A stretch of DNA of 64,000 nt, taken from contig NZ_JACJSA010000007.1 of assembly GCF_014697545.1 (NCBI RefSeq), positions 186,001 through 250,000 on the forward strand, in the 5' to 3' direction. This document shows, one piece after another, positions 56,388 to 64,000 of the stretch. The notes below the pieces were generated by a model, which saw nothing but the letters and a program-made list of their open reading frames with translations, did not search any database and was not told the DNA's origin. The DNA is from Oscillatoria sp. FACHB-1407. GTDB taxonomy: Bacteria; Cyanobacteriota; Cyanobacteriia; Elainellales; Elainellaceae. Position 1 is the stretch's first letter. Every line of letters begins with the position of its first letter. The translations under genes and the position numbers were made by a program.

Positions 56388-56832
56388 GGTTCAAATTTCA
56401 GAAGATAAAGCAGAATTGGTCAAAGCTCTGAGGGATGCAGAAGGCGGGACTGGACCTTTTCAAACATATGCTGACGTTTTAGCATTTGCAGGAATGCTAG
56501 GAGTTAGCAGAGCTAAAAGAGTGCCGTTAGGAAAATTCTCAAGAAAAGATCCTGATGCAGTTCCACAAGATCAATTTAGAAGTAATTTGGCAGTCATTAG
56601 CTTAGTTGCAGCAGTTTCAACTGAGGAACTGAGAATTTTACTCCCGAATGAAGAATGTGATGCAATGCGGATTCAAATCTTTCAGGAATATGTAAACGGA
56701 GGATTGGAAATCTTACAAGCCGAGTTACAAGGAATCGTAGATTATTCAGAGCAGATTTTATTACTACTCAATACAGAAAGAAACAAAGGCAAAACAGATA
56801 TAGAAGAGTTTGATTTATCCCGATTTTTGTAA
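56374..56832 (+). CDS. Dnd-associated protein 4 (DndE-like accessory)
   Basis: 152 residues, soluble, helical. ARVQISEDKAELVKALRDAEG, FQTYADVLAFAGMLGVSRAKR, then VPQDQFRSNLAVISLVAAVST and IFQEYVNGGLEILQ match the pattern of dnd system-associated protein 4. The start overlaps the DndD-like 3' end by 14 bases. Function in these systems is unknown; it probably forms a complex with the DndD-like ATPase. The 3' end abuts the convergent ABC1-kinase gene. Confidence 0.75.
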   Translation: MALARVQISEDKAELVKALRDAEGGTGPFQTYADVLAFAGMLGVSRAKRVPLGKFSRKDPDAVPQDQFRSNLAVISLVAAVSTEELRILLPNEECDAMRIQIFQEYVNGGLEILQAELQGIVDYSEQILLLLNTERNKGKTDIEEFDLSRFL

Positions 56833-56854
56833 AGGGTATGAGTGACCAAGAGCT

Positions 56855-56880
56855 GCGATAAAGGCGATCGCCCCTATCGC
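56855..56880. repeat. HIP1-centred palindrome between convergent genes
   Basis: GCGATA...TATCGC arms (56855-56860 and 56875-56880) surround GGCGATCGCC, itself a palindrome, with only a 2x2 mismatch. It overlaps the stop codon of the minus-strand ABC1 kinase gene and could serve as a hairpin for both genes. Confidence 0.6.
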
Positions 56881-58526
56881 AACCGTCCCGATCGCAAGAT
56901 ACTGACAATCAACCACAATCCCATCAGACTTGCTGCGGCAAATAGCGCATCACTCAACCACGACACCTGGCTCACCGCCGAATTCGACGAGATGATCGCG
57001 GCTCCCATAATCAGAGAACCGACCACTACGCTAAACGACAGGCGATTCGCAGAGGAATCCACCGTACGACGCAGCGAATCGAGTTCCTTAATGTTAAAGT
57101 TCCAATGCAACGTTTCTGACGTGACGCGATCGAGCAATAGCTCAATCTGTCGTGGCGATTGCAACGAAAGGCTTTTGAGATCCAGTGCCGTTCTCAAAAA
57201 AGTAGACAGTGGCGATTGCCCCACCAGTTGCCGTTGAAACAACTCCGTCATCAACGGACGCAACTGATCAGGAATATTGAATTCGGGGTCAAGAGCACGG
57301 GCAATGCCTTCGAGGTTCGCGATCGCCTTGGCACACAGCCCCAGGTTGCCGGGAATTCGCACTTTGTTGTTACGAGCTACCTGCAACACCTCATACACCA
57401 GCTTGCTAAAGTTTACCTCTGAGATCGTCATGCTGTAATACTGCCTGAGCAGGCGATCGAAGTCGTTTTCCAGGCGCACAAAGCTGATTCGGTTATCGGA
57501 GGGAGCCAGTTCCAGCGTCAGTTGAGCACAGCGACGCGCATCCAGACTGACGATCGCCAGAATAATCTCCAGCAAGATCTCCTGCGTACGCGGGTCAAGT
57601 CGTCCAATCATGCCAAAGTCGAGCAGAGCCACCTGTCCCGTTTTGAGATAGAACAAGTTGCCGGGATGCGGGTCAGCATGAAACACGCCATCCAGACAGA
57701 TCTGTTGAAAGAAGGCTCGCAATAGCATGTTGGCAATTTCTTTGCGCTCAGCAGCGACATCGCCATTGTGATCCGCACTTTGAAACGTAGCAGAGAGCAG
57801 CGGTTCTCCATCCAACCACTCCATCACCAACAGCTTTTCAGTGGTCAATTCCCAGGCGATCGCCGGAATCACTAATTTCTCGGTATCGAACCAACGGCTC
57901 GTCGCTAAGTTCTCTTTAAGTTGCTTGGTGTGTTGTGCCTCACGGGTAAAGTCCAACTCCGATCGCAATGCCTGAGTAAATTCTTCTGCCAATGCCGTGA
58001 CATCGTAATACTGCCCAAAGTCCGTTTGAGCGACCAGGCTTGCTACCAGGCGAATCAGGGCAATATCCTGTTCTACCACCTGTTCAATCCCGGGACGCTG
58101 CACCTTCAACGCGACATCTCGACCGTCTTTCAGGGTGGCGCGATGGGTTTGGGCGATCGAGCCTGCTGCCACAGGCTCAAACTGCACCGACGTAAAGGTT
58201 TCCTCTAGCGGTTGAGGCAATTGCTGCCGCAACACGATCTCGACCTCATCCCAATTAACGGGAGGCACATCGGCTTGCAGGGTGCCCAACGCCAAAATAT
58301 AGTCGGGAGGCAACAGGTCTGGGCGAGTGCTCAAGAGTTGCCCCAATTTCACGTAAACCGGACCCAACTCCACCAAAATGTTTCGCAACACGGCAGGCGG
58401 CGGCAAGCGCGGCTCATCGGCTTTTAAGCCCGACAACAACCGCCGCATATAGTCCCACCCATTGCGAAGCAGGATCTCAAGGATTTCCCCTTGACGAGAA
58501 CTGGTTTGAACAAGGCGACTAAACAT
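56874..58526 (-). CDS. ABC1/AarF/UbiB family kinase-like protein
   Basis: 550 residues. The family motif YVKLGQLLSTRPDLLP (KxGQ) near residue 54-69 is followed by AAGSIAQTHRATLKDGRDVALKVQRPG, VMEWLDGEP, FHADPHPGNLFYLKTGQVALLDFGMIGRLD, then a C-terminal membrane anchor of two helices (LSFSVVVGSLIMGAAIISSN and SDALFAAASLMGLWLIVSIL). In plastids and cyanobacteria such proteins control plastoquinone and tocopherol metabolism. ATG 58526 begins the frame. Confidence 0.92.
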   Translation of the reverse strand: MFSRLVQTSSRQGEILEILLRNGWDYMRRLLSGLKADEPRLPPPAVLRNILVELGPVYVKLGQLLSTRPDLLPPDYILALGTLQADVPPVNWDEVEIVLRQQLPQPLEETFTSVQFEPVAAGSIAQTHRATLKDGRDVALKVQRPGIEQVVEQDIALIRLVASLVAQTDFGQYYDVTALAEEFTQALRSELDFTREAQHTKQLKENLATSRWFDTEKLVIPAIAWELTTEKLLVMEWLDGEPLLSATFQSADHNGDVAAERKEIANMLLRAFFQQICLDGVFHADPHPGNLFYLKTGQVALLDFGMIGRLDPRTQEILLEIILAIVSLDARRCAQLTLELAPSDNRISFVRLENDFDRLLRQYYSMTISEVNFSKLVYEVLQVARNNKVRIPGNLGLCAKAIANLEGIARALDPEFNIPDQLRPLMTELFQRQLVGQSPLSTFLRTALDLKSLSLQSPRQIELLLDRVTSETLHWNFNIKELDSLRRTVDSSANRLSFSVVVGSLIMGAAIISSNSAVSQVSWLSDALFAAASLMGLWLIVSILRSGRLR

Positions 58527-58624
58527 GGGTGAGTCAAAAAAGAGGTAGAAGCAAAAATCAGTTTGCCTATCACCTCTAGCCTATAACCTGTGTCTCATTT
58601 CGGGGAATTTCCTGTAGAGAGAGT

Positions 58625-59674
58625 TTACAGCAGATCTTGATAACGGGGGTCGGCATGGAGTGCCTTCAAAACTTGCTTAATCTCCTGTGTACGGTCTTTT
58701 TTGACAATCAGTGTAACTTTGCCATCCCGGACGATCACGGTGTCATCTAAGCCAATGGTGACAATCAAGTCATCTTCATCGGTGGCGTAGAACAGTGCCC
58801 CTTTAGTGTCCAGACCGACGTGGCGTGCCAGTTCCACATTGGGGTTTTCACCCTTGAGCAGACGTTCGATCGCGTTCCAATCGCCCAGGTCATCCCAGGG
58901 AAAGGTCACAGGCACGACATACGCCTTCTGGGTTTTTTCCATCAAGGCATAGTCCACGCTGAGCTTAGGCAAGTTGGGATAGACCGCTACCCCTTCTTTT
59001 TCCAGTGGCTCAATAATTTGCGGCGCGTGGGTGTGCAGTTCTGCCAGGGCTACCCCTGCCTTAAAGATGAACATACCGCCATTCCAGCTAAAGCGTCCGC
59101 TGGCTAAAAATTCCTCAGCGGTGGGGCGATCGGGCTTTTCGGTAAAACGACTGACTTTGTAAACCGGAAATCCGCCAAAGTCGCCTGCGGTTTCGCCTTG
59201 CTCAATGTAGCCGTAACCTGTGGAGGGATAGGTGGGATGAATGCCGAGGGTGGCGATCGCGCCTTCTTTGTCTGCTAATTCAGCAGCGGCTCTCAGTGTT
59301 TGATGAAACAGAGCCTCGTCGCCAATCCAGTGATCCGCTGGGAAGAACCCAACAATGGCATCTTCGTTATAGCGTTGAGCGATTTCGAGCGTGGCCCAGG
59401 CAACAGCAGGAGCCGTGTCTCGCCCCTCTGGCTCGACCAATAAGTTCGCTTCGGGCAGATTAGGAAGCTGTTCTCGCACACCATCTGCGAGATGGCTGGC
59501 AGTAATGACCCATAACCCCTCCCAACCCCCAGAGAGGGCAAGCAGGCGATCGGCGGTGGCTTGTAGCAAACTCTTACCACTGCCATCTAGACTTAAAAAC
59601 TGTTTGGGTCGGGCTTTGCGACTCAGGGGCCAAAAACGCTCACCTTTACCGCCTGCCAAAATTACAGGTATCAT
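58625..59674 (-). CDS. mannose-1-phosphate guanylyltransferase
   Basis: About 349 residues. The nucleotidyltransferase signature is MIPVILAGGKGERFWPLSRKARPKQF. Also FFPADHWI, TGYGYIEQGE, TEKPDRPTAEEFLASGRFSWNGGMFIF and VPVTFPWDDLGDWNAIERLL. Makes GDP-mannose for exopolysaccharide, glycans and glycoconjugates. ATG 59674 has GAGGCG upstream; a TTG at 59686 was not chosen. It has no PMI domain, so it is the short form. Confidence 0.92.
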   Translation of the reverse strand: MIPVILAGGKGERFWPLSRKARPKQFLSLDGSGKSLLQATADRLLALSGGWEGLWVITASHLADGVREQLPNLPEANLLVEPEGRDTAPAVAWATLEIAQRYNEDAIVGFFPADHWIGDEALFHQTLRAAAELADKEGAIATLGIHPTYPSTGYGYIEQGETAGDFGGFPVYKVSRFTEKPDRPTAEEFLASGRFSWNGGMFIFKAGVALAELHTHAPQIIEPLEKEGVAVYPNLPKLSVDYALMEKTQKAYVVPVTFPWDDLGDWNAIERLLKGENPNVELARHVGLDTKGALFYATDEDDLIVTIGLDDTVIVRDGKVTLIVKKDRTQEIKQVLKALHADPRYQDLL

Positions 59675-60159
59675 TGAACGCCTCAATCTAACTCACTTGG
59701 CTGTGCCCATCCTACTAGGGTCTACCAAATTTTCTGTTGATTTTGAACGGAACTTATCCATCACTTCATATCGCCTTTACGATCATTTCACAGCCTGTTG
59801 GTGATTTTTCTAGCTTTAGAGGGTTGTTTTAGCCATTATTCCCTGGCAATCGAAATACTGCTCTGATGCCAATTACATCCTGAATGCCCAAATCTCATCC
59901 TGTAGTCAGAGGTACATCTGTCACCTAAGAGACTGTCAATGGGCAAAAATCTTGGCTAAATAGTAAAGAGAAGATAAAAAACGCCGGGATTTTGTAGACG
60001 ATCCGCGACTCAAAACACCCTTTTGAGCTGTTATGCTCTAGCTGGACTGTCATGAGGAGCACCAGGTTTGGTCTATAATCTCGAAGGTTTACACAGCTAA
60101 ATAGTTCTAGAGAAAACGTTAATATAGCTAAACATTACAACCTTGAGGTGTGAAACGGA
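59675..60159. other. divergent promoter region
   Basis: 485 bases with no supported gene between the mannose-1-P guanylyltransferase start and the LCP gene. AT-rich at 59940-60150 with a possible -10 TATAAT (60075-60080). No repeats or hairpins recognised. Confidence 0.4.
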
Positions 60160-61599
60160 GTGGGAAGGTCAATACGTCAATCTGAGTTACAACCATCTGA
60201 ATTAACAGTTCCTCTACAGCAGCCTGAGGTTGCTCCAGGGAGTGCTTCAGATCAGGCGATGCCAAGCCGTCTTTCCTCTGGAGAAGATGCTGCCCAACCT
60301 ACTCCTGTTTCTCTATCTGTAACCCAACCTACCTGGTCAAAACGTCTGCTTTGGAGTGTAACGTTTTTGCTGGCGGCAGGGGTGTCTGCAAGCATAGGAG
60401 CAATGCTAACAATGATGACTCCTCTGCCCCCGTCGATCGCCCCTCAAGGAGAAGAGCAAGTTTCGTTAGGAGACGTGTGGCAACGAGGCTTTGGCTACCG
60501 CATCAGCCGTCCTATTAATGTGCTGGTGATGGGAATCGACCGCGTTCCCAATGTGCCCGATGGTTCGCCAGAGGTCTTTTCTGGCCGCAGTGACACGATG
60601 TTGCTCGTGCGGATTGACCCCGTTACAGAATCGGTCAATGTGCTCTCAATTCCTAGAGATACACGAGTTAGCATTCCAGAAGAAGGAACCAACAAGATCA
60701 ACCATGCAAATACGGTGGGGGGTGCTGAGTTAGCAGCTCGTACCGTTAGTGCCAACTTTGATGGGGTCACGATCGATCGCTATGTGCGCGTCAGCACTGG
60801 AGCGTTTCGAGAACTGGTCGATCTGGTGGGTGGGGTGAGAATCTTTGTTCCCCAAGAGATGTATTACGTCGATAATACGCAGGGTTTGTTCATTGACCTG
60901 CAACCGGGATGGCAAGTGTTGAACGGGGAGCAGGCAGAGGGATTTGCTCGATTTCGACGCGATGCCACTGGAGATGTGGGACGGGTGCAGCGGCAGCAGC
61001 AGTTGATTCGAGCCTTGCGCGATCGCCTGATGGACCCGACTGTGCTTCCTAAACTCCCAGAGGCACTGAGGCTGGTGCAACAGAGCATCGACACCAATCT
61101 TTCGCTCGATGAAATGCTGGCTCTTATTAGCTTTGGCTTGGGCTTAGAACAAGACAACTTTAGGATGGTGATGCTGCCAGGTCGCTTTAGCACTCCCAGT
61201 GAGTATGTTGCTAGCTATTGGATCATGGACGAGGAGAAGCGCGACCAGATCATGCAGCAATACTTTCAGGTGGATTCTCTGGATATTGCGGCTGAACCCC
61301 GTGACCTCAATAGCTTGCGAATTGCCGTACAAAATGCCTCTGGCAATCCGGGGTTGGGTCGCGAAGTGGCAAACTACCTGCAAGAACAGGGTTTTGGCAA
61401 TGTCTACGTGATTCAAGATTGGCCTGACCGTCAAGCCCAAACTCAAATTATCGTGCAACAGGGTGACTTGCAGGGTGCAGAAACTGTTGAGATGGTCTTG
61501 GGAGTCGGTGATGTCATTGCTGCCTCGACGGGTGATCTGGAGTCTGATTTAACGATTCGAGTGGGATCTGATTGGGCAGGACATACAGAAGGGTTATAG
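60160..61599 (+). CDS. LytR-CpsA-Psr (LCP) family cell-wall ligase
   Basis: 479 residues. A cytoplasmic head of about 65 residues, one membrane helix (LLWSVTFLLAAGVSASIGAML), then the LCP domain: VLVMGIDRVPNVPDGS, RSDTMLLVRIDP, VLSIPRDTRVSIPEEGTNKINHA (Asp/Arg catalytic), LVDLVGGVRIFVPQ and EGFARFRRDATGDVGRVQRQQ. A LytR_C domain ends it (LRIAVQNASGNPGLGREVA). It transfers glycopolymers from lipid carriers to peptidoglycan. GTG 60160 is the start. A pentapeptide gene follows after 17 bases. Confidence 0.9.
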   Translation: MGRSIRQSELQPSELTVPLQQPEVAPGSASDQAMPSRLSSGEDAAQPTPVSLSVTQPTWSKRLLWSVTFLLAAGVSASIGAMLTMMTPLPPSIAPQGEEQVSLGDVWQRGFGYRISRPINVLVMGIDRVPNVPDGSPEVFSGRSDTMLLVRIDPVTESVNVLSIPRDTRVSIPEEGTNKINHANTVGGAELAARTVSANFDGVTIDRYVRVSTGAFRELVDLVGGVRIFVPQEMYYVDNTQGLFIDLQPGWQVLNGEQAEGFARFRRDATGDVGRVQRQQQLIRALRDRLMDPTVLPKLPEALRLVQQSIDTNLSLDEMLALISFGLGLEQDNFRMVMLPGRFSTPSEYVASYWIMDEEKRDQIMQQYFQVDSLDIAAEPRDLNSLRIAVQNASGNPGLGREVANYLQEQGFGNVYVIQDWPDRQAQTQIIVQQGDLQGAETVEMVLGVGDVIAASTGDLESDLTIRVGSDWAGHTEGL

Positions 61600-61616
61600 G
61601 CTAATAGGTAGGGGCG

Positions 61617-62165
61617 ATGGCTAATTTAGCGTGCATTCACATCGCTGATAGACCTGTGAAAAAGCTTCTACTCCGTGGTTTTGGGTTTCTTCTTGTGTTG
61701 GCTCTGGCCTGCCTCTGGTTGTTGCTGAGTGCTACTCCTGTGCAAGCGGCGATCGACACGGTGAACTACAACAACGCTAACCTGATCCAACACGATTTCT
61801 CCCACGCTGATTTAACAGGTAAAGCCTTTGTCTCGGCTGAGATGCGGGAAATAAACCTGGAAGGAGCCGATCTAACAAATGCCATTTTGACGAAAGCGGT
61901 TATGTTGGATGCCAATTTAGTAGGCGCAAACCTCACAGGTGCTCTGGTCGATCGCGTATTTCTGGTTGGCTCCGATCTAACCAACGCCATTTTGGAAGGA
62001 GCTACCGCAACCCGTACCAGCTTCGATAATGTCACGATTACCGGAGCAGATTTTACCGATGCCATCCTCGATCGCTACGAGATTGCCCAACTGTGCAAAC
62101 GAGCAGAAGGCGTTAATCCAGTAACGGGTGTCGCGACTCGTGACAGTTTAGGATGCCGGGAATAG
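61617..62165 (+). CDS. lumenal pentapeptide repeat protein
   Basis: 182 residues. Signal peptide ([21 protein letters not shown], cleavage near VQAAIDT), then pentapeptide repeats A(D/N)Lx[58 protein letters not shown]. It ends [22 protein letters not shown], as in plant TL15/TL17 thylakoid lumen proteins. It forms a right-handed quadrilateral beta-helix. It follows the LCP gene by 17 bases. Confidence 0.87.
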   Translation: MANLACIHIADRPVKKLLLRGFGFLLVLALACLWLLLSATPVQAAIDTVNYNNANLIQHDFSHADLTGKAFVSAEMREINLEGADLTNAILTKAVMLDANLVGANLTGALVDRVFLVGSDLTNAILEGATATRTSFDNVTITGADFTDAILDRYEIAQLCKRAEGVNPVTGVATRDSLGCRE

Positions 62166-62438
62166 GGAGGCGATCGAGATAGGGTGCAGGGGTGGAATCC
62201 CTGATCGCCGCAAGCCTTCACATCCCCTTTTTTAAGGGATGTGCGTAAGACTATAAAATATGAAGGAATGGCAGACTTACACCCCTTACAACCATTGCCT
62301 ATCAAGGGATTGTGGTTGATCAACAAAAACCGTCAGGACGGGCTATACCTTTGACCAGGAGTACAAGCCCTGGTTAGAGAGCATCTTGCAAGCCGACCTC
62401 TAAAATCCAAAATCTAAAATCCAAAATGGTGTAAACCA
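62166..62438. other. spacer with a short hairpin
   Basis: 273 bases. CACATCCC (62219-62226) pairs with GGGATGTG (62236-62243) around a loop containing TTTTTT; a GGGTGCAGGGGTGGAA element precedes it (62180-62200). It may end the LCP-pentapeptide transcript. No gene seen. Confidence 0.5.
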
Positions 62439-63458
62439 ATGGCTCCAGCAGTTGTCATTGAAAAATTACAGAAACGCTACGGACAGGTCGAAGCTGTCAA
62501 AGACGTCTCGCTGCAAATCGAACCGGGTGAAATCTTTGGTTTGTTGGGTCCCAATGGGGCGGGCAAAACCACAACGATTCGCTGTCTTTGCACTCTAACG
62601 ACTCCCGATGCAGGACGCATTGAAGTCTCTGGCGTCTCTGTTTTGGATGAACCGAAACTGGCACGGCAACGGTTAGGATACGTGGCGCAAGAAGTCGCGT
62701 TAGATAAGGTGCTAACTGGACGGGAACTATTGCAACTGCAAGCGGCACTCTATCACTTGCCAAAAGCGATCGCCACAGAACGCATCGACAAAATGTTGTT
62801 CCTCCTGGGCTTGGGTGAATGGGCAGACAAGAAAACGGGCACCTATTCTGGCGGATTGCGGAAACGTCTTGACCTCGCTGCCGGATTGCTGCATCAACCG
62901 GATGTGCTGGTGCTGGATGAGCCGACGGTTGGGCTGGATATTGAGAGCCGTTCTGCCGTATGGAACTTTTTGCGGCAACTGCGAAGCGAGGGAACCACGG
63001 TTCTCATTACCAGCCATTACCTGGAAGAAGTGGATGCCCTGGCGGATCGAGTCGCCATTATCGATCGCGGGGTGGTGATTGCATCGGGCACTCCCTCAGA
63101 GTTGAAAGACCGGATTGGGGGCGATCGCATTACGCTACGAATCCGGGAGTTTACCCCCCGTGAGGAAGCCGAAACCGCTAAGACTCTGCTGGCAAACTTT
63201 CCCTTTGTGCAGGAGGCGATCGTTAACGAAGCACAGGGTAACTCGTTAAATCTAGTCGTTGACCCTCAAAGTGATGCCTTGCTAACCATTCAACAAGCTT
63301 TAAAGGAAGCAGGTTTGCCCACCTTTGGCGTGTCGCAATCGCGTCCCAGTCTGGATGATGTCTACCTCGCGGCAACAGGTAGAACGCTGTTGGATGCCGA
63401 TCTCGCAGCGGCAGAAACTCGTGACTTGAAAAAAGAACGCAAACAAAACATGCGTTAA
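62439..63458 (+). CDS. ABC transporter ATP-binding protein, DrrA-like
   Basis: 339 residues. Walker A GLLGPNGAGKTTTIRCL, signature YSGGLRKRLDLAAGLL, Walker B VLVLDEPTVGLD, H-loop LITSHYLEEVDALADRVAIID, and a C-terminal DUF4162-like regulatory part. Belongs to daunorubicin-resistance/ABC-2 exporters. The expected permease gene is not next to it: downstream is a LysR gene on the other strand, so the permease is encoded elsewhere. Confidence 0.92.
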   Translation: MAPAVVIEKLQKRYGQVEAVKDVSLQIEPGEIFGLLGPNGAGKTTTIRCLCTLTTPDAGRIEVSGVSVLDEPKLARQRLGYVAQEVALDKVLTGRELLQLQAALYHLPKAIATERIDKMLFLLGLGEWADKKTGTYSGGLRKRLDLAAGLLHQPDVLVLDEPTVGLDIESRSAVWNFLRQLRSEGTTVLITSHYLEEVDALADRVAIIDRGVVIASGTPSELKDRIGGDRITLRIREFTPREEAETAKTLLANFPFVQEAIVNEAQGNSLNLVVDPQSDALLTIQQALKEAGLPTFGVSQSRPSLDDVYLAATGRTLLDADLAAAETRDLKKERKQNMR

Positions 63459-63521
63459 CCCTCAGATCTCTAGCTTTTTCAAAAATCCAGGGATCTCACT
63501 GGTTTCCTTTACTATCCCAAC

Positions 63522-64000
63522 TCAACAAAGGGTTGCCTCATGCAGAAACTTAGCAACGGCAGGGGTCACACTGGGTAGCGAGGGAACGGCAAAGGCAAGC
63601 TGTCTGAACTGTCGTGGCTCAAGTGACATCATGTGTAACTGGGAGCGATCGCTCGGTAATGCCATCTCCGGCACAATCGTGGCTCCCATTCCTTCTTGCA
63701 CCATCACAAAAATCGTCCGCAAATCAATCACCTCACACTGGATTTTTGGGGTGATTTTGGCTTTGCGAAACATCGCTGTAATCAACGGTTTGCAGCCTGC
63801 TTTCGACATGATGAACGGTTCCTGTGCCAGTTGGCGAATGGAGATCTGCGAGTGTTGTGCCAGAGGGTGCTGGAGTGAAGTCACCACTAAAAACTCATCC
63901 TTTGTGATGGGAATAGTTTCTAGCTCATCAATCGGTAAAACGACCACACCAACATCCACCGCGCGGGTATGAATCCACTCCCGCACTTCATCATCGGTTC
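63522..64000 (-). CDS. LysR family regulator, C-terminal part (cut by window edge)
   Basis: The frame is open to the right edge; 154 residues from GTG 63986 plus TDDE upstream are visible. VDVGVVVLPIDELETIPITKDEFLVV and QEPFIMSKAGCKPLITAMFRKAKI and VQEGMGATIVPEMAL are the effector-binding domain of LysR proteins (periplasmic-binding-like fold). The HTH lies outside the window. A GTG inside the frame is not the true start. Its ligand is unknown. Confidence 0.9.
   Translation of the reverse strand, partial: TDDEVREWIHTRAVDVGVVVLPIDELETIPITKDEFLVVTSLQHPLAQHSQISIRQLAQEPFIMSKAGCKPLITAMFRKAKITPKIQCEVIDLRTIFVMVQEGMGATIVPEMALPSDRSQLHMMSLEPRQFRQLAFAVPSLPSVTPAVAKFLHEATLC

Noticed and set aside
51502-56832. 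Complete Dnd, DISARM or BREX system
   Set aside because: No dndBCE, methyltransferase, BrxA-L or PglZ gene is visible; only Dnd-like components were identified.

Overview
The window is chromosomal DNA of a cyanobacterium, probably filamentous. Evidence: the cyanobacterial atpH-atpA-atpG order; many copies of the HIP1 octamer GCGATCGC; plastid/cyanobacterial families (Ycf34, DUF3143, DUF3181, DUF3288, a helical carotenoid protein related to OCP, DesC desaturase, a lumenal pentapeptide protein); and spacers filled with the short heptanucleotide tandem repeats typical of filamentous cyanobacteria. The species cannot be read from the sequence.

Layout. 1-3.0 kb: end of the ATP synthase operon, closed by a clear terminator. 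3-16 kb: a truncated PIN-domain gene, a DUF255/YyaL protein, a J-domain membrane protein coupled to DUF3143, a YaaW-like protein, an FAD oxidoreductase, CCA-adding enzyme family, Ycf34 next to a Zn-ribbon/Ser-Thr kinase/WD40 protein, a 2H phosphodiesterase, a lipoprotein and DUF3288. 15.3-17.5 kb: a three-gene minus-strand operon (AmpG-like MFS, small membrane protein, GNAT). 17.7-31.5 kb: lexA with its own SOS box, glycerophosphodiesterase, AraC regulator, two PPC-domain proteins, methyltransferase, DUF1186, photolyase/cryptochrome, alpha/beta hydrolase, DesC, and an aluminium-resistance/methionine gamma-lyase-like enzyme. 31.9-36.7 kb: DUF4331, TPR and NicO-type metal transporter genes, the last with a loop holding more than 50 histidines. 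37-42.7 kb: a Cys-motif secreted protein, a stand-alone GspE/PilB ATPase, and a TIR/NB-ARC/TPR protein that looks like an immune sensor. 42.7-49.1 kb: GH31 glucosidase, two SDRs, the helical carotenoid protein, and an MFS exporter. 49.2-51.1 kb: tRNA-Arg(ACG), moaC, 2TM and DUF3181 genes. 51.4-56.8 kb: a defence-type island with a PLD/SF2-helicase restriction protein, a degraded four-helix-bundle gene, a 58-residue coupled protein, a DndD-like SMC ATPase and a Dnd-associated protein. 56.9-64 kb: UbiB/ABC1 kinase, mannose-1-phosphate guanylyltransferase, LCP protein, lumenal pentapeptide protein, ABC ATPase, and a LysR regulator cut by the window edge.

The most notable items: the island at 51.4-56.8 kb carries Dnd-like genes but none of the sulfur-modification genes dndB, dndC or dndE nearby. 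LexA keeps its catalytic Ser and Lys and an upstream SOS box, but has Ala-His where the self-cleaved Ala-Gly bond should be. The carotenoid-protein gene is preceded by a terminator-shaped hairpin only 10 bases before the start codon. The NicO transporter joins an EF-hand loop to an extreme histidine array, and the cluster is headed by a structured leader. Heptad repeats reach into genes and supply the last codons and stop of at least three of them.
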